NCBI GenBank assembly: GCA_020746835.1
Contig: JAGPNK010000002.1
Span: 248,001-312,000 of the forward strand
Length of the DNA stretch: 64,000 bases
Direction: 5' to 3'
From: Stachybotrys elegans
Lineage: Eukaryota > Ascomycota > Sordariomycetes > Hypocreales > Stachybotryaceae
The position numbers and the translations under genes were made by a program. Below are positions 1 to 11,597 of this stretch, piece by piece. Every line of letters starts with the position of its first letter. Within the stretch, counting starts at the first letter, position 1. The notes below the pieces were generated by a model. It did no database searches and was not told the DNA's origin. It was given only the letters and a program-made list of their open reading frames with translations.

Positions 1-315
1 CGTGTAATGCACCCCTGTCAACCAAAGTCCGGGAGCGTGGTGGTGAAGCGCAACAGGAGTGGTAGGACTTTGCCTGCAACTGACGTTGTTCTAGAATGCT
101 TGGCAAAAAAGTCCAATTGAATATATATACGAGGTGTCTCATTGCGTTGAGAATGAATCATCACACACAATCTCATCAACTTCACTCTCAAGTCTTCTCT
201 TCTCTTCATTCGAGCTGTGCTCTGAATCGTTTTATCTCATTCCATTCTCCTGTCCATAATTCAACTTTCAACCCTTTTCACTTCAACCTTCCAACCCACC
301 AAACCACCAGCAAAA
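1..315 (+). promoter_or_regulatory. Promoter and leader of the small secreted protein gene
   Basis: A TATA-like run (atatatatac) lies at about 121-130, some 190 nt before the start codon at 316. The stretch from about 170 to 310 is rich in C, T and A with many 'cttc' and 'caac' words, as in pyrimidine-rich leaders of well-expressed fungal genes. No other gene is visible here. Confidence 0.5.
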
Positions 316-954
316 ATGCCTTCCTTCAAGACCGTTGCTGCCACCATGGCCGTTCTCGCTTCCGTTGCCACCGCGCTTCCCAGTGGAAACATTGAGGAGA
401 GGGAGAACCAGACTCTCCAGAAGAGAGAGCCCGTCACTGCCACCATTCTGGCAGCCGTCGGCTCTGCTGTCCTGTCGGCTGTTGTTGAGCAAGCCGTTAG
501 CGCTGCCGCTGGCTTCATCGGAGACGTTGCCAGCTTCGACTCTGGTCGCGAGGCTTTCACCCAGCAAACCACCCAGGCCATGTTCGACAACAACCCCGAC
601 CCTGCTCGCTTCCAGGCCGCTGCCTGCTACAACCAGGACTTCGGCTTTGCCGATCCGGCAAACGTGGACGGCCAGACCCGTGTTGAGTTTGCCCAGGGAA
701 TTCTCAACACCGAGTAAGCATTTCATTCCAACGCTGCGCGAGCAACAACTGACCCCAGTGCCTTCAGCTACGAGTGTTTCTACATCGCTGCACCCAACCA
801 GTTCTTCACCTTTGGAGATGGTGGCTTCATCAACGTGAGTACCAGCAACCGCATAAGTTCGAATCAGAACTGACATGAACCCAAACAGCTTTCCGTCACT
901 TTCTCCGACCGCTGCACCTTTGATTCGGAGACTGCCGATCTTACTTGCGTTTAA
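316..954 (+). CDS. Small secreted protein, 179 aa, function unknown
   Basis: Three exons (316-713, 759-834, 889-954) joined by GTAAGC/CAG and GTGAGT/CAG introns restore one frame of 179 codons ending at TAA. Residues 1-20 form a signal peptide ending in VATA. A Lys-Arg pair at residues 36-37 is a possible Kex2 site. The centre is rich in Ala, Val and Gly and probably helical. The C-terminal half carries four cysteines (in AACYNQ, YECFYI, DRCTF and LTCV), enough for two disulfides. It resembles uncharacterised secreted proteins of hypocrealean fungi (possibly the DUF7888 group, from memory). No catalytic motif is visible, so an effector or wall-associated role is only a guess. The gene structure is secure and the function is not. 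Confidence 0.8.
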
Positions 955-1578
955 GAAGCATTTGATACCACACTCTGGCCTCCATTGGGAATAGACTCTG
1001 CTACTAGGATGAAATAGAAATAGAAGGATACTTGCTGGTGCCTATTATGAGAGTGCTATGTGAAATCTGAACCTAAGCCCTAATTGCATGATCCAGTAAT
1101 GGTTTCTTTCTTTATGCCTTTGAAGTGATTTGACTCAAACTTTGCTCTCCGTAGCGACAAGCTAACATAAAGCGAAAATTTGCCACCGCCCCTATTGACT
1201 CGAGTGACATGTTGCCGACGGCATCGATATGGGAATATAAAAGGTTTCAACAGCTAATAGTTTCTAAGACAGCGGTATTCTGGTACTAGACAAAATCAAG
1301 CATGTTCGTTGTATGTGTATCTTTCGTGGTCATGATGCATGTCTATTCTGAAGGCAATTTCTGTCCATAGCCGCCATCTTCATACTCCAATAAACATAAT
1401 GATCGTTCATCGTTTCAAAGTTCAAGCCCATTCATTGCATTTATCCGAACTTCGGTCGTGGACATCTACCCCTGATCATTCGCCTCAAGGGCATGCATGT
1501 TGAGGCCTCTATGTACCGAAGAAAGGTAAAAGATGAACAATAAACGGCAATGCTAGCTGCCCAACCACCATATAGCCC
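955..1578. other. Intergenic stretch, nothing recognised
   Basis: This separates two genes that converge on it (the secreted protein on + and the LPMO on -). It should hold both 3' ends. There is no ORF with protein-like composition and no repeat stands out. Confidence 0.5.
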
Positions 1579-2447
1579 TCAGATGTTGACCACGGCAGGT
1601 CCGGGCATCTGGTAGGTGGGGTTACGGTTATCGTCGTAGATGCTGTAGACAACGCCGGGGTGGTTCTGGGTGTAAAGCTGGCTTGCAGGAACTCCGCTAG
1701 GGGTAGCACTGCCGGAGCCCGTAACCCGGATGTTGATGCACTGAGGGTAGAACTGGGCACCGCCAACGCTATAGGCACTGTGAAGAGCAAGAATCTCGTG
1801 ACGCAGGACATAGTTGCCGGGCTTAAGGTTGTTGGGGATTCTGACCCTCCATTGCATGCCATTGCTCAGAAGCTCATCAGGGGCCCACTAGAAGTCCGTT
1901 AGCTACTGATCTCTAGTTTATTCGTATGTCATCGAAGAGGGTGACATTACCCGACCGGGAGTGCCGCCGCCTGGGCCGAGAGAAATTTGACCCCGCTGGG
2001 CGATCTTGAAGAAGCGAAGGGAGTCTTTGTTGACACTTGAGCACTCGCCATTGCAAGGAGCCAGGTAGTCAAAGATAGGTCCCTTGTGAGAGTCTGGCCA
2101 GGTGTTCCACTTTAGGATAATCTCACTACCGGCAGCAACGGTAGCGTAAAGCTGGGCGTTCCTCGAGTCGCGGTGGCAGGCAATCTGGGAGCCACCAAGA
2201 GCATTAGGAGCGACAAAACCAAGATCGGTTGCTCCATAGGGCCAGGCCACACTGTTCTGCAAATATATCGTCAGCTTTCCTGCGAGTATCGCAAGGTTGT
2301 AAAGCATACCTGGTCCGGCTGCCATGGACCAATGGCAGGGTTGTAGCCGTTGTAGTTCTGGCCATTCACGGTGACTCTCTCAATGTAGCCATGGGCCGAA
2401 ACGGCGGAAGCGCAAGAGAGCACGAGGAGGACGAGTGTCTGCATCAT
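1579..2447 (-). CDS. AA9 (GH61) lytic polysaccharide monooxygenase, 250 aa
   Basis: A secreted copper enzyme that oxidatively cleaves cellulose or related beta-glucans. Exons on the minus strand are 2447-2310, 2256-1951 and 1887-1579, all phase 0, giving 250 aa. The signal peptide (residues 1-18, ending AVSA) is followed directly by His19. That residue would be the mature N-terminal His of the histidine brace, as AA9 requires. The second brace histidine is His103 in DSHKGPIFDYLAPC. The axial Tyr is Tyr195 in GGAQFYPQC. The protein is a single AA9 domain with no CBM1. Nothing is truncated, so it should be active. The TATA-like sequence is near 2520. The immediate neighbours are not plant-wall enzymes, so it appears to be a stand-alone gene. 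Confidence 0.95.
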
Positions 2448-3781
2448 TTTCGCAGGAGACGATTGGCTGTATCTATGAAAGGGATGGATCGACAGTCAAG
2501 CGGACGACACAACAGAAGACATTTATACAGATTCGGTCCCCTGGGTACAAGCCAAGGAAAATCACGTTGTCCGTTCTCGGCCCGACCTCCTTCCTTGTGA
2601 TCTCGCAGACCGTGCTGAGCTTCCAATTTGCGTGACTTTCGCGCCTCTACAAGGAGTCTGGGCACTATCCCAAGCAAACTGGGAAAGTTGCCAATAGTCC
2701 GGCGTACTAATTATTCCATGAATAGACACACTTGCGGTGCCCCCCGTTCTCTTTAACAGGCAAATGTTCCAGTACAGTATTGGGCAATTCCATCAATCAT
2801 GGGAGTCCTGAGAGCACCATCTGGGGATATCCTGCTTGGCCTGGTGCCAGCCTACTGAGCCAGGCCTTGGACATTCTTGGCAGGTAGTAGGCAACGTAAT
2901 TTTTGGTTCGATGTTTCCTTCCGTGGTCCCGTTTAGTGTATCTACGCCATGCTGTCATGCATGTTGCTTGTTCGATGGTGCGGAGCGTGTCTTAAAATAG
3001 ATAGCACCTCATGGGGGGTTTGTAGCAACAGAGGATTACAACGGAGCTCCGAACCTTGGCTTTCGTACCCTCACGAGGTCCAAATGACAGAACCTTTATT
3101 GAGGTTCTCCCAACAAAAGTAATCTAGCGTTAGTGATGGCCATAATGATTTGCAAGCCGTGAACGTAGTCCAGTCTGCAGTGCGCATCTTGGCGCTGCAA
3201 CAATTCTGATTTGAGTTCCCGGAACAACGTGCTCCTTGGGCACTGGCCCAAGAGTCATACCCATGGCACTATTCTGCTTCAACCATGGTTCAGTCGTCGG
3301 GTCCTGCCAGTAGGTGTGGTTTCTTATTCTTATTGGTCACATCCCACAATCGCCACAATCCAGGTATAGGAAGGAGACTTGGATCCGTAGATAACGACTA
3401 CAACAACAATATTTCCTTATTTGGTTTATGGTACAATTCAGTTCATTCTCAGTTCAAAATTTCTAACGCCTCATTCAACTGATGATTTTTTGAGCCGGAA
3501 TACTTTCTGGGTTAAATAAGCTTGAATCTCCGTCTATTCACGCCATGTCGGCGGGATGTGCACTGGCTATTTGACTTTATTTTTCGAGTTTTGCAGCCCG
3601 GCACTATTTTGAACGAGCGAACTTGATCGGAGGTGATAGAAAGTGAAAAAGGCTCTTATATCCCTCAACTCTTAGTGACTACATTAAGCAGAGCATTCGT
3701 GGGTATCGTTTCGCTTATCCCAGAGCAATACACCACCACAGGCACCTGGACCCTTGCCGCTAACCGTCCATCGATCATCGG
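2448..3781. other. Intergenic stretch, LPMO promoter and unassigned sequence
   Basis: The first 150 nt hold the LPMO promoter, with a TATA-like cattttataca near 2520. The rest contains only short ORFs with non-protein-like composition. No repeat or RNA gene was recognised. Confidence 0.4.
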
Positions 3782-4327
3782 TTACACATTGAGAAGGCTT
3801 GTTGGGTTCGGGTCTCGCCACTCCGCCTGGCTCTTGCTGGACAGGTGCGCATCTTGGGGTGTCCTGGGTCTGCTGACAGATGGGGCATACTCATGGGAAA
3901 CGCCGCTTTCAAGATCCGCATCATGGAAATGATCAGCCGTTGACTTTTCCTTCTTGTTGTTTCGCAGAAACTTTTCGTTCATTCGTTCCATCTCACTGTC
4001 GGTTATTTTGTTTCCCTCATCCTCAATGTCGAGCATTTGGCGAACCGCCCGGGACTGTCTCTTTCGGGACCATATGTTGGTCCACCAGACTGTTGATCGC
4101 TCAGAAAATGGCAATTTCAATGTTTCCCTCCATGCATAGTATGCCCCTATACCCATTGAAAGGATGAGAGCGACTCCAATGATAGCTCCGGCGATTATTG
4201 CTCCCCGCTCATGTCCCTCGAAGTCTCCAAGAGACCACCGGAAGATGAAATATCCAGCAAGTATAATTCCTGTGCCTAGGCCAGGCAGGGCCACGTATCG
4301 GCCGTATTGGTTCCCAATTACTGGCAT
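3782..4327 (-). CDS. Small membrane protein with a charged cytosolic tail, 181 aa
   Basis: An open frame of 181 codons. There are two hydrophobic segments, around residues 14-32 (LPGLGTGIILAGYFIF) and 43-66 (AIIAGAIIGVALILSMGIGAYYAW). They are followed by about 110 residues of basic and acidic polar sequence rich in K, E, D and S. I do not recognise the family. The start is uncertain. The frame is open upstream of Met1 to a stop near 4402, and a neighbouring minus-strand frame (4341-4610) encodes a Cys-containing stretch that could be an upstream exon giving an extracellular domain. No splice pair convinced me. The call rests on composition and length only. Confidence 0.5.
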   Translation of the reverse strand: MPVIGNQYGRYVALPGLGTGIILAGYFIFRWSLGDFEGHERGAIIAGAIIGVALILSMGIGAYYAWRETLKLPFSERSTVWWTNIWSRKRQSRAVRQMLDIEDEGNKITDSEMERMNEKFLRNNKKEKSTADHFHDADLESGVSHEYAPSVSRPRTPQDAHLSSKSQAEWRDPNPTSLLNV

Positions 4328-5082
4328 GTGAGGTGCAGTATTAATGGTCGTAATTTGTAGGTGATGGATTGTTGAGTGATGGATTGAACACCATGTATGT
4401 TAGTGGCGGGCCCCTTTTATCAGTGAACAAATATGTGCCTTGTTTCTGGTGATACCCTGTCTGTATAATTACATCATCGCCTCCTGAGGCGCATGGTCCG
4501 CTTTCAATTGAAGGAATGCATGTACAGCCCCAAGGCTTAGTTTCCAACAAGGCATACAACGCGAGGGTTGCGCTCGCTACAGATGTCTTTCCCTCGAACT
4601 GGAAGGGGCTTACTGATCATGTCCCTGTATCTGCTAGCAAGTCGACTTTGCGGTGTAGGATAAAGCACCAGTACATAGAGATCATCGGCGATCCTGTCCA
4701 GTTTGGGTGGGTGTTGATCCTACAGGGCTGCACTGTAAGCCGACGTCAGCAGATCGGCAGGATCCCAGCTGCGGATTGGCTGACACTAGATTATTGACAT
4801 CACCATGCTTCAAACACCACACCTGAAGTGCCTATCCATGGTTGTTCATGATTGATTTCCTGTCGCAAGCGAGATTTGTCTTGAGGTTTCATTATCTGAG
4901 TATCATCATGCACATCATTGTCATTCTCCCTTCAAGGACTAACAAGCTCGCCTCCGCATCCTCTTGTACGCCATTTACACAAGACAAGCAGATCTCTAAC
5001 TGCATCTGCTGACGAACCTGGATGAAATGAGCGATATTATACATCGAATTGCTCGATACTATAAGGCGATACCGTCTTGTCG
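4328..5082. other. Intergenic stretch with a possible upstream exon of the membrane protein
   Basis: The minus strand from about 4610 to 4341 is open and reads as a protein-like segment with three cysteines (CTC and CASGG). It may belong to the gene at 3782-4327. From 4620 to 5082 nothing is recognised beyond the 3' flank of the MFS gene. Confidence 0.3.
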
Positions 5083-6661
5083 TTACAAGTTGTACCTGAA
5101 TGTATCATCGTAGTCAGTAGCCTCATGGTCCAGGTTGCCCGTTGCGGAGAACGTCTGGTTAGCAAGTCTCTGTTGTCGCTTCTTGTTGATATAGCGCAAT
5201 GCGAGCATGTTCACACAGCAAAGTACCATCGCCAACACAGTCATCCCCAAATTTACTCGAACGCCGAACAGATATCTTGGGGCATCCTGAGCTCGAAAGA
5301 TTTGACCCACTGCAACACCTGAGGTATTGCCAATGCTGAAGACAATACCAAGCGCTGTCGATCTCTTGAAATGACCAGCAAAATTGCTGTTGAGCCATAC
5401 GATCGTCATACCCGTCTGTGAGGACAAAGTTAGTATCCATGTATATGCGCGAACGAAGGAAAACAACATACGGTAGAATAAACCCCCACTGCCAGCATGA
5501 ATACCGAGGCGTATCGCGCACCAAGGTTGGTGGTCGCCTGCATCACTATGTAGCCGAGCACAAGGAAAGAGCAAGCAACCAAGATGAATGGACCTCGGAG
5601 ACCTGCACGATCCGACATGAAGGCAAGGATAAAGTATGCAATGGTAGCCCAAACATATACGGGTACGGTCAGTAATTGTGCCTGGACACTTGTGTACCCA
5701 AGGCCTCGAATGATGCTGGGCAGGAACGTGGTAAAGGAGAAGAGGGAAAGGTCAACACAAAACTCCATAGAAGCGTGAACCCAAGTTTTCGGATCCTTGA
5801 AAGCCGAGAGCACCTTTGCCCAGCTGAACTCGTCGTCGTTGGAGAGGTGCGGGTTGAGCTCGTGGCGGAGACGCATCACATTGCGTTCCTCTTCGTTCAA
5901 GAACCAGGCGGTACGCGGGTCTTTGGGGAACAGCCACCAGATGAGAGGAGCTGCGCATACTGTGATGATGCCTTCGATGATGAAGAGCCATGACCAAGAT
6001 GGCAAGCCGCCGGCATTGATGTTGGACACAGCGGATGCAAGGAGACCTCCAAAGGCACCGGCAATTGCGCTGAAGCAGTAGTAAACGGCGGACCGCATCG
6101 ACATTTCGGATCGCAGGTAGACCATTCCGATGTAGGAGTTGATGCAAGGAATAAGCCCTGCCTCAAAAAGACCGAGGAGAAGACGACAAGCATACAGCTG
6201 GCCTGCATTCTGGACGAAACCCATCCCCAGGCACACTGCGCCCCATGAGAACATGCATACCGATAGTAGATTTCGGGGTCCCACGATCTTCAAGGCTATG
6301 GAGCATGGTGTTTCAAACGCAACGTACGTGGCGTAAAAGAGCGTGACTGCGTTGCCGAACTGATTGCCCTGGAGATTGAGGTCTTCTGGAAGGCCCATAA
6401 TGTTGGTAGCTCCCTGCAGTACAGGTTTGTTAGAGGTGACTATAGCGAACATTCTTCCATTGCAGCACTTACCAAGTTATTTCTATCCAGATTGGCGAGC
6501 AAGTACATAACGCCAAAACACCCTAGAACCACTGTATCCATCTTGAGCATTGTGCGCCTCTCGACAACTGGGTCTATCGTTTCGGCCATGGCTGGTGCGT
6601 CCGTAATGGATGCCACTTGAGAAGGGGTCCCCTCCGGACCTTTGACATCGATGGCCATCAT
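5083..6661 (-). CDS. MFS permease, allantoate/DAL5-type anion:cation symporter family, 487 aa
   Basis: A plasma-membrane transporter of the fungal DAL5/TNA1-like group, whose members move allantoate, ureidosuccinate, nicotinate, biotin and similar carboxylates. Exons on the minus strand are 6661-6473, 6413-5472 and 5415-5083, all phase 0, giving 487 aa with about 12 hydrophobic segments. Family marks are YLLANLDRNNL in TM1, the MFS loop region at FVQNAGQLYACRLLLGLFEAG, and GHFKRSTALGIVFSIGNTSG in the second half. The gene starts at a double ATG (6661 and 6658). It is divergent from the FAD monooxygenase across a 750-bp promoter with several GATA sites and a CGGCCGTTGC motif. This suggests it imports the substrate of the neighbouring catabolic genes. 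The substrate itself cannot be read from sequence. Confidence 0.92.
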
Positions 6662-7411
6662 ATTGCTTGGTGTGCGGGATGAATAGGAAGCAGGAATGGA
6701 GTAATTGCTAGAATTCGGGCGAAGATCAAACAAGGAATGGCATTTTATAGCCAAATAAAAGATAGACAGGTACCCTGGATAGATACACGCTCTCGCTCTG
6801 TACTTTATCCAGGCATCACTAGAATGATCCTTACGGCTCACTCTGGCAATGGCAGGTCAGTCGTTAGAGACCGTAATTAACAGACAGGGTTTCTCTGGTC
6901 GATAAGCGTACGAACGAGCCATTGGCCGCATAAAACTGTCGGGTAGGTCTTATCAATCACTTCTTCCCGTATCGGCCGTTGCCCCCAGATCATCTACTTT
7001 GCAGGAGGTGTCGGGCGATAAGACGTCGGCCCACTGTAGTAAATAGCCAAGACGGCCAACTAGTCAAGGACCACATTTGATAACGGCCAACAACCGACTC
7101 GTGAATACGTAGGGCATAAGGGTACGCAGAGGAGTCAAAGCATGCTCGTTTGCCGGTAGCTCATAGTCGGGCGATGGTGCGTTTGGTCACGGCCTCCACA
7201 GGTTGATGCAAAGATGGCCGTTGCTTTGACGCACACCGCGCCCTCCACCATTAGCAACGGAGGCGGCATTCAGGCTAACTTAAAGCTGGTAGAGCTGGTG
7301 CGCATCTGAATCGAATCTCTACTATCTATTCGTTGTCTCTGGTCCAAACCCCGGCTTTCGAGTTCGTCTTCCTGAGCCCAGCTGGTCAGCACAACCTACT
7401 TTCCCGCCGCA
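6662..7411. promoter_or_regulatory. Bidirectional promoter between permease and FAD monooxygenase
   Basis: Four GATA-factor (HGATAR) sites lie within 190 bp: CGATAAG at 6900-6906, CTTATC at 6949-6954, CGATAAG at 7016-7022 and TGATAA at 7078-7083. Interleaved is a second motif. It appears as CGGCCGTTGC at 6973-6982, CGGCCAAC at 7053-7060 and 7084-7091, TGGCCGTTGC at 7215-7224, and the inverted half GCAACGG at 7254-7260. GATA sites fit AreA/NIT2-type nitrogen control. The CGG-containing palindrome fits a Zn2Cys6 activator. Confidence 0.65.
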
Positions 7412-9335
7412 ATGGATCCAAGCAGCAAAGCTGGTGAATTCGATGTCGTTATTGTTGGAGGAGGGCCTGTAGGCCTTCTCATGGCTTACCAGCTTCAACG
7501 CTTTGGCGTCACAGCTTGTGTTGTCGAACAGTACGAGAAAGAAGCGCAGGATGGCTATGGGCGTGCCATCGCTCTGTTCCCTCGCACATCGGAGCAGCTG
7601 GACCAGCTGGATCTTATTGATCCAATGTTGCAGCTCGGCTTTGCCTGCCGCACAAGTGTCACCTACAAGAACGGAGAGAGAGTGTGAGTTGTGGACAAAT
7701 TTCTTGGGAACCCCGATACTGACGAAGCGGCTCATCAGGATACCTGGGCGAGTATGGACATTCATGGAGAACATCCGCGATACTGCCTATGACTTTACAC
7801 TTGTTTTGCGACAAATGTACACGGAAGAAATCTTCCGTCAAAAGCTCAATGAAGTGGGCGCCTCGTATTACCAGGCCACAGAGTGTGTCGACTTTGCAGT
7901 AGACGAGACAGCAACGCCCGATGGCTATGCCGTAACTTCAACCTTTACGGATAGAAAGACCCAGAAAACTTTCAAGTTGAAGAGGTACGCTATTTTTAAA
8001 CCTTTGTGTCAGCTAAATGGCTCATACCTTGCAGCAAATATCTCGTGGGCGCCGATGGTGGCAAGAGCTTTGTGCGTCGACATGCAGGTATCCCGTTCGA
8101 GGGGGACACATCGGAGGACAAGTGGATTCGCATAGACGGTCTAGTAGAAACCGACATGCCATTGAATCGTTCTTACGGGTACGCTAACCCTGCCAAACCA
8201 CTGAGCAACAGATACTGATGCAAATACAGTGCAATTGAGAGCAAGACCCACGGAAATGTACTCTGGGCACCGCTCGACCATGGCGCGACGCGCATTGGTT
8301 ATGCATACACGCCCGAGATTGCCAAAAAGTACCCTGGTGGTGTCACAGAGGAAGTTGCAATTAAGGAAGCCCTCGAGGGCATGAAACCTTTCAAGGTTGA
8401 GTTTAAAGAAGTCCATTGGTGGACGCTGTGAGTCGCTTTCTTTGAGAGTTGACTAGATGAAATATTAACGGCCTTGACTTAGGTATACCATTGGCCAGCG
8501 GATGGCTAAAACTTTCGCCATCAAAGATTGTATATTCCTGTGTGGCGATGCTGCTCATACTCACAGCAGCGGCGCTGCTCAAGGCCTCAACACGGGCATC
8601 CATGACGCTGTCAACCTTGGGTGGAAGCTGGCACTGACAATCCGGGGCATCACAAAACCATCAGTTCTCAAGACCTATTCGACTGAGCGTACGACGGCTG
8701 TGGAGAAGCTTATCAACTACGACAAGGACATATCATTACTCATGACGCACAAATGGCCGGCGTGGTACAAGGGCGATCCAGAGGCGGATCCGTATCTCGT
8801 GCTGGGAGATATTTTTGAGAAGGCAGCTTCATTCAATACGGGGCTGGGCATATCGTACCCGGATAATGTGTTGAACCAAGCAGCTATGGTGCCAGTGGCA
8901 GCAGCACCAGGAAGCCGACCCCCAGACGTCGACTTGACAACGCCAGGTACAAACCGTGCAACACGCCTTCAGCGCATTACACTGAACACAGGCACATTCT
9001 GGACCATTGTTTTCACCGGAACCATAAACAGTACAAGCCCACTGCTGAAGACCTTGGCTGGGTTCTTGGAGGGGGAGGGCAAACCGCTGCGTTCGCATAT
9101 CGCTAACAGCTGGGTCACCATCAGTCCTTCTGTGGGATGTTCCCCGTATGAGGCGCTCGGCATGAAGCCTTTTGGTAACATGTATTATGACAACACTGGC
9201 GATGCGCACGAGAAGTTTGGAATCGCTATGGACAAGGGCGCTGTGGTCGTTTTGCGACCGGATGGGCTGGTGGCAACAGCCGGCCCGATTGAGGGCTCGT
9301 GGCTCAAGGAGTATTTCTCGACTGTACTAGTGTAA
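7412..9335 (+). CDS. FAD-dependent class A monooxygenase, phenol-hydroxylase type, 570 aa
   Basis: A flavoprotein that uses NAD(P)H and O2 to hydroxylate an aromatic or heteroaromatic ring. Exons are 7412-7683, 7739-7984, 8035-8178, 8230-8427 and 8483-9335; all junctions fall in phase 2 and give 570 aa. The Rossmann GxGxxG motif is VVIVGGGPVGLLMAYQL (from about residue 12). The DG motif is YLVGADGGKSFVRRHAGI. The GD motif is LCGDAAHTHSSGAAQGLNTG. A C-terminal thioredoxin-like dimerisation region of about 150 residues follows, as in phenol 2-monooxygenase and 3-(3-hydroxyphenyl)propionate hydroxylase. The position between an allantoate-type permease and ureido/amide hydrolases suggests an N-heterocycle as substrate. 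It is longer than bacterial HpxO urate hydroxylase (about 385 aa), so urate is not implied. Confidence 0.92.
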
Positions 9336-9882
9336 AATGCAATCGAAATTATCAAATGCCATGCCCTTGAACTCCTGTATCATGTTGGGGGTAATTCATA
9401 AACCGCGATACTTGTCCAAAGTGCTCGTTGCACTCCACGCACGCATCGAGCATTCGAGTTGTAGGCTACCTATTGTGAACTTGTGATCTAAACAGAGCAG
9501 ACCGACAGCTAGATTGCAGATTAGGGCTACTTATCTACTAGATCATTATGGAGCACGGCGCTGAGCAGACCTGTCGGACGAATGATCCAATACTTTCCCT
9601 CAAACGGCCGTTGCAGCATGGGTCCGTTATCTTTCCCCGCAACTCACATCGGCAGTTTGTAGGCGGCCGTGTTGACGGCGGCGACTTGTGGGCCTATTGC
9701 TGCCCGTCGGTCGATTACATGTGCTGCATGGTTAATGTTGACAGCGGGCGACGGTAGTCGCTAGTCATAGAAAGCCTATGTGTTCCTTCGACACTGCCGT
9801 GTACGTGAAGGTCATAGTTATTGGCTCTCTTAGCTCGTCCGAACTCTCTTGAATAGCTTCATACGTCCTAGAAGCCCCCAAA
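9336..9882. promoter_or_regulatory. Promoter of the DUF1989-deacetylase gene with palindromic motif
   Basis: The perfect palindrome AACGGCCGTT lies at 9603-9612 inside CGGCCGTTGC (9605-9614). A second CGGCCGT is at 9664-9670. One GATA site (TTATCT, reading AGATAA on the minus strand) is at 9627-9632. No ORF worth calling is present. Confidence 0.6.
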
Positions 9883-11597
9883 ATGCCCATTATCCCAGCT
9901 CGCAAGACGGTGTCCTTCTCCCTTTCCAAGGGTCAGGAGCTGAAGATCATCAACACGCACGGAAAGCAGGTTCTCGATTTCTGGGCTTTTGATCCCAGTG
10001 ATCCCAATGGCTTCCTCTCCATGGTTCACACTCGAACCATCCTTCTTAAAGTAGCCATTGGGAAAGGCGATAAGCTCTACAGCACGCGGCGAAAGCCCTT
10101 TCTGACGCTAATAGAAGACACGACACGAGGTGTCCATGACTTGATCTGGTCGGCTTGCGATACAGAGCGCTACCGGATGCAAGGATTCGATGGCTACCAC
10201 GACAATTGTACAGACAATCTGCACTCAGTATGTCGAGCCACCTAGTAGTCCCAGGGATGCAAAGGGGATCTCTGACTGACCACGTTGATGCAGACGATGA
10301 AGAGCAACTTCCCCGACTTTAAGCTCTCAGATGACTGGGTCCCTGATCCCCTCAACCTATTCATGAACGTGGCGATAGATCACCGCGGCGGCCTTGATAT
10401 CAGGCCGCCCACGAGCGAAAGAGGTCAATTCGTTATAATGCGCGCCGAACGCGACCTCATCATCGCCATGAGCTCATGCCCGCAGGATTTGGCTCCTGTC
10501 AACGCCGGCATGCCCACCGACTGTGAGTACCAGATCCTCGGGGAAGGAGAGGAACACGACGCAGCCATCTCCATTCCACCCAGTGTCTCGCTGAAGCCCC
10601 GCCGTGTCAAGATTGCCCTATCTGTCGACTTTGACGCCGTATCACACTGGCTTGGCACTGGATGCCACAAAGACAACAACATGGCAGACTACAGCTCGGG
10701 CATCTTCGCTGGGCAGGTAGGGGTATATCGTCTGCTGGACATGTTCAAGAAAAACAGAGTCGCAGACAAGGTGACGTGGTTCATACCCGGGCACACGGCC
10801 GAGACGTTCCCGGCTGCCGCGCAAGCCGTGTTCGAGTCTGGTGCTGAAATTGGTCTCCACGGCTACTCTCACGAGGGTATATATCAGATGACGGAGGAGC
10901 AGGAACGAGATGTTCTTTTAAAGTGGTATGTGCCAACCCACCCAAATGTCATCTGGCTGCCTCTTACTGATCGTCTCTTAGTATCGACGTCGCGACCAAG
11001 CTTACGGGCCAGAAACCACGAGGGTACCGCGCACCCATGTACACCATCCGTGAGACTACGGTGCAGTTGTTGCGAGAGCACGGCTTTCTTTATGACTCAT
11101 CTCTCATGCACCACGACTCGCAGCCTTACTTCACGCCAAGCGACCCGCCCATCAAGACGATTGACTTTGCGCAGCCGGCCGCCTCGTGGCTGCAGCCCTC
11201 GCCCATCGCATCGCAATCGTACCCGGCCCAAGGACAGCACCCGCTGGTGGAGCTGCCGTGCGGCTGGTACAACGAGGATATGATGCCATTGCAGTATCTT
11301 CCCCACCTTGCCAACAGCATGGGCTACGTATCGACGCGCGTGGTGGAGCAGATGTGGAAGGACAAGTTCATGTGGCTATGGGAGAACAGAGGCTGTGGCG
11401 AAGGCAGCGAGGCGGCTGACTTCATGTTCTCGCTCCTTGTACACCCAGACGTCAGTGGCATGGCGCACATCATCAGCATGATTGATCGCTTCATTAAATG
11501 GCTGCAAGGGTTCGGGGAAAGCGTTGAGTTTTGCACTTGCGAGCAGATAGCCGAGACATGGCTCGAGGTGCAAAAGAAAAAGGCCACTATGTCTTGA
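9883..11597 (+). CDS. DUF1989 (urea carboxylase-associated) - polysaccharide deacetylase fusion, 530 aa
   Basis: Exons 9883-10227, 10294-10925 and 10982-11597 give 530 aa. Residues 1 to about 190 are a DUF1989 domain (IPARKTVSFSLSKGQ, INTHGKQVLDFWAF, GYHDNCTDNLH). This family includes the carboxyguanidine deiminase subunits CgdA/CgdB of bacterial guanidine degradation. Residues from about 220 to 520 are a CE4/NodB-fold hydrolase of the HpPgdA/PuuE-like type. It has Asp227 and Asp229 in LSVDFDAVSHWLG, metal-binding His304 and His308 in LHGYSHEG, PGHTAETFP, and GYRAPMYT with YDSSLM. Members of this fold open cyclic amides (allantoinase PuuE) as well as deacetylating sugars. There is no signal peptide, so it is intracellular, which argues against a cell-wall deacetylase. 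The two domains could act on successive intermediates. The reaction itself is inferred. Confidence 0.9.

Noticed and set aside
283..876. Long minus-strand frame opposite the first secreted protein gene
   Set aside because: It is the antisense of the well-supported spliced gene, with no signal peptide or domain of its own.
9883..11597. Cell-wall chitin deacetylase
   Set aside because: The CE4 domain is fused behind DUF1989 and lacks a signal peptide, and its motifs are of the HpPgdA/PuuE-like type.
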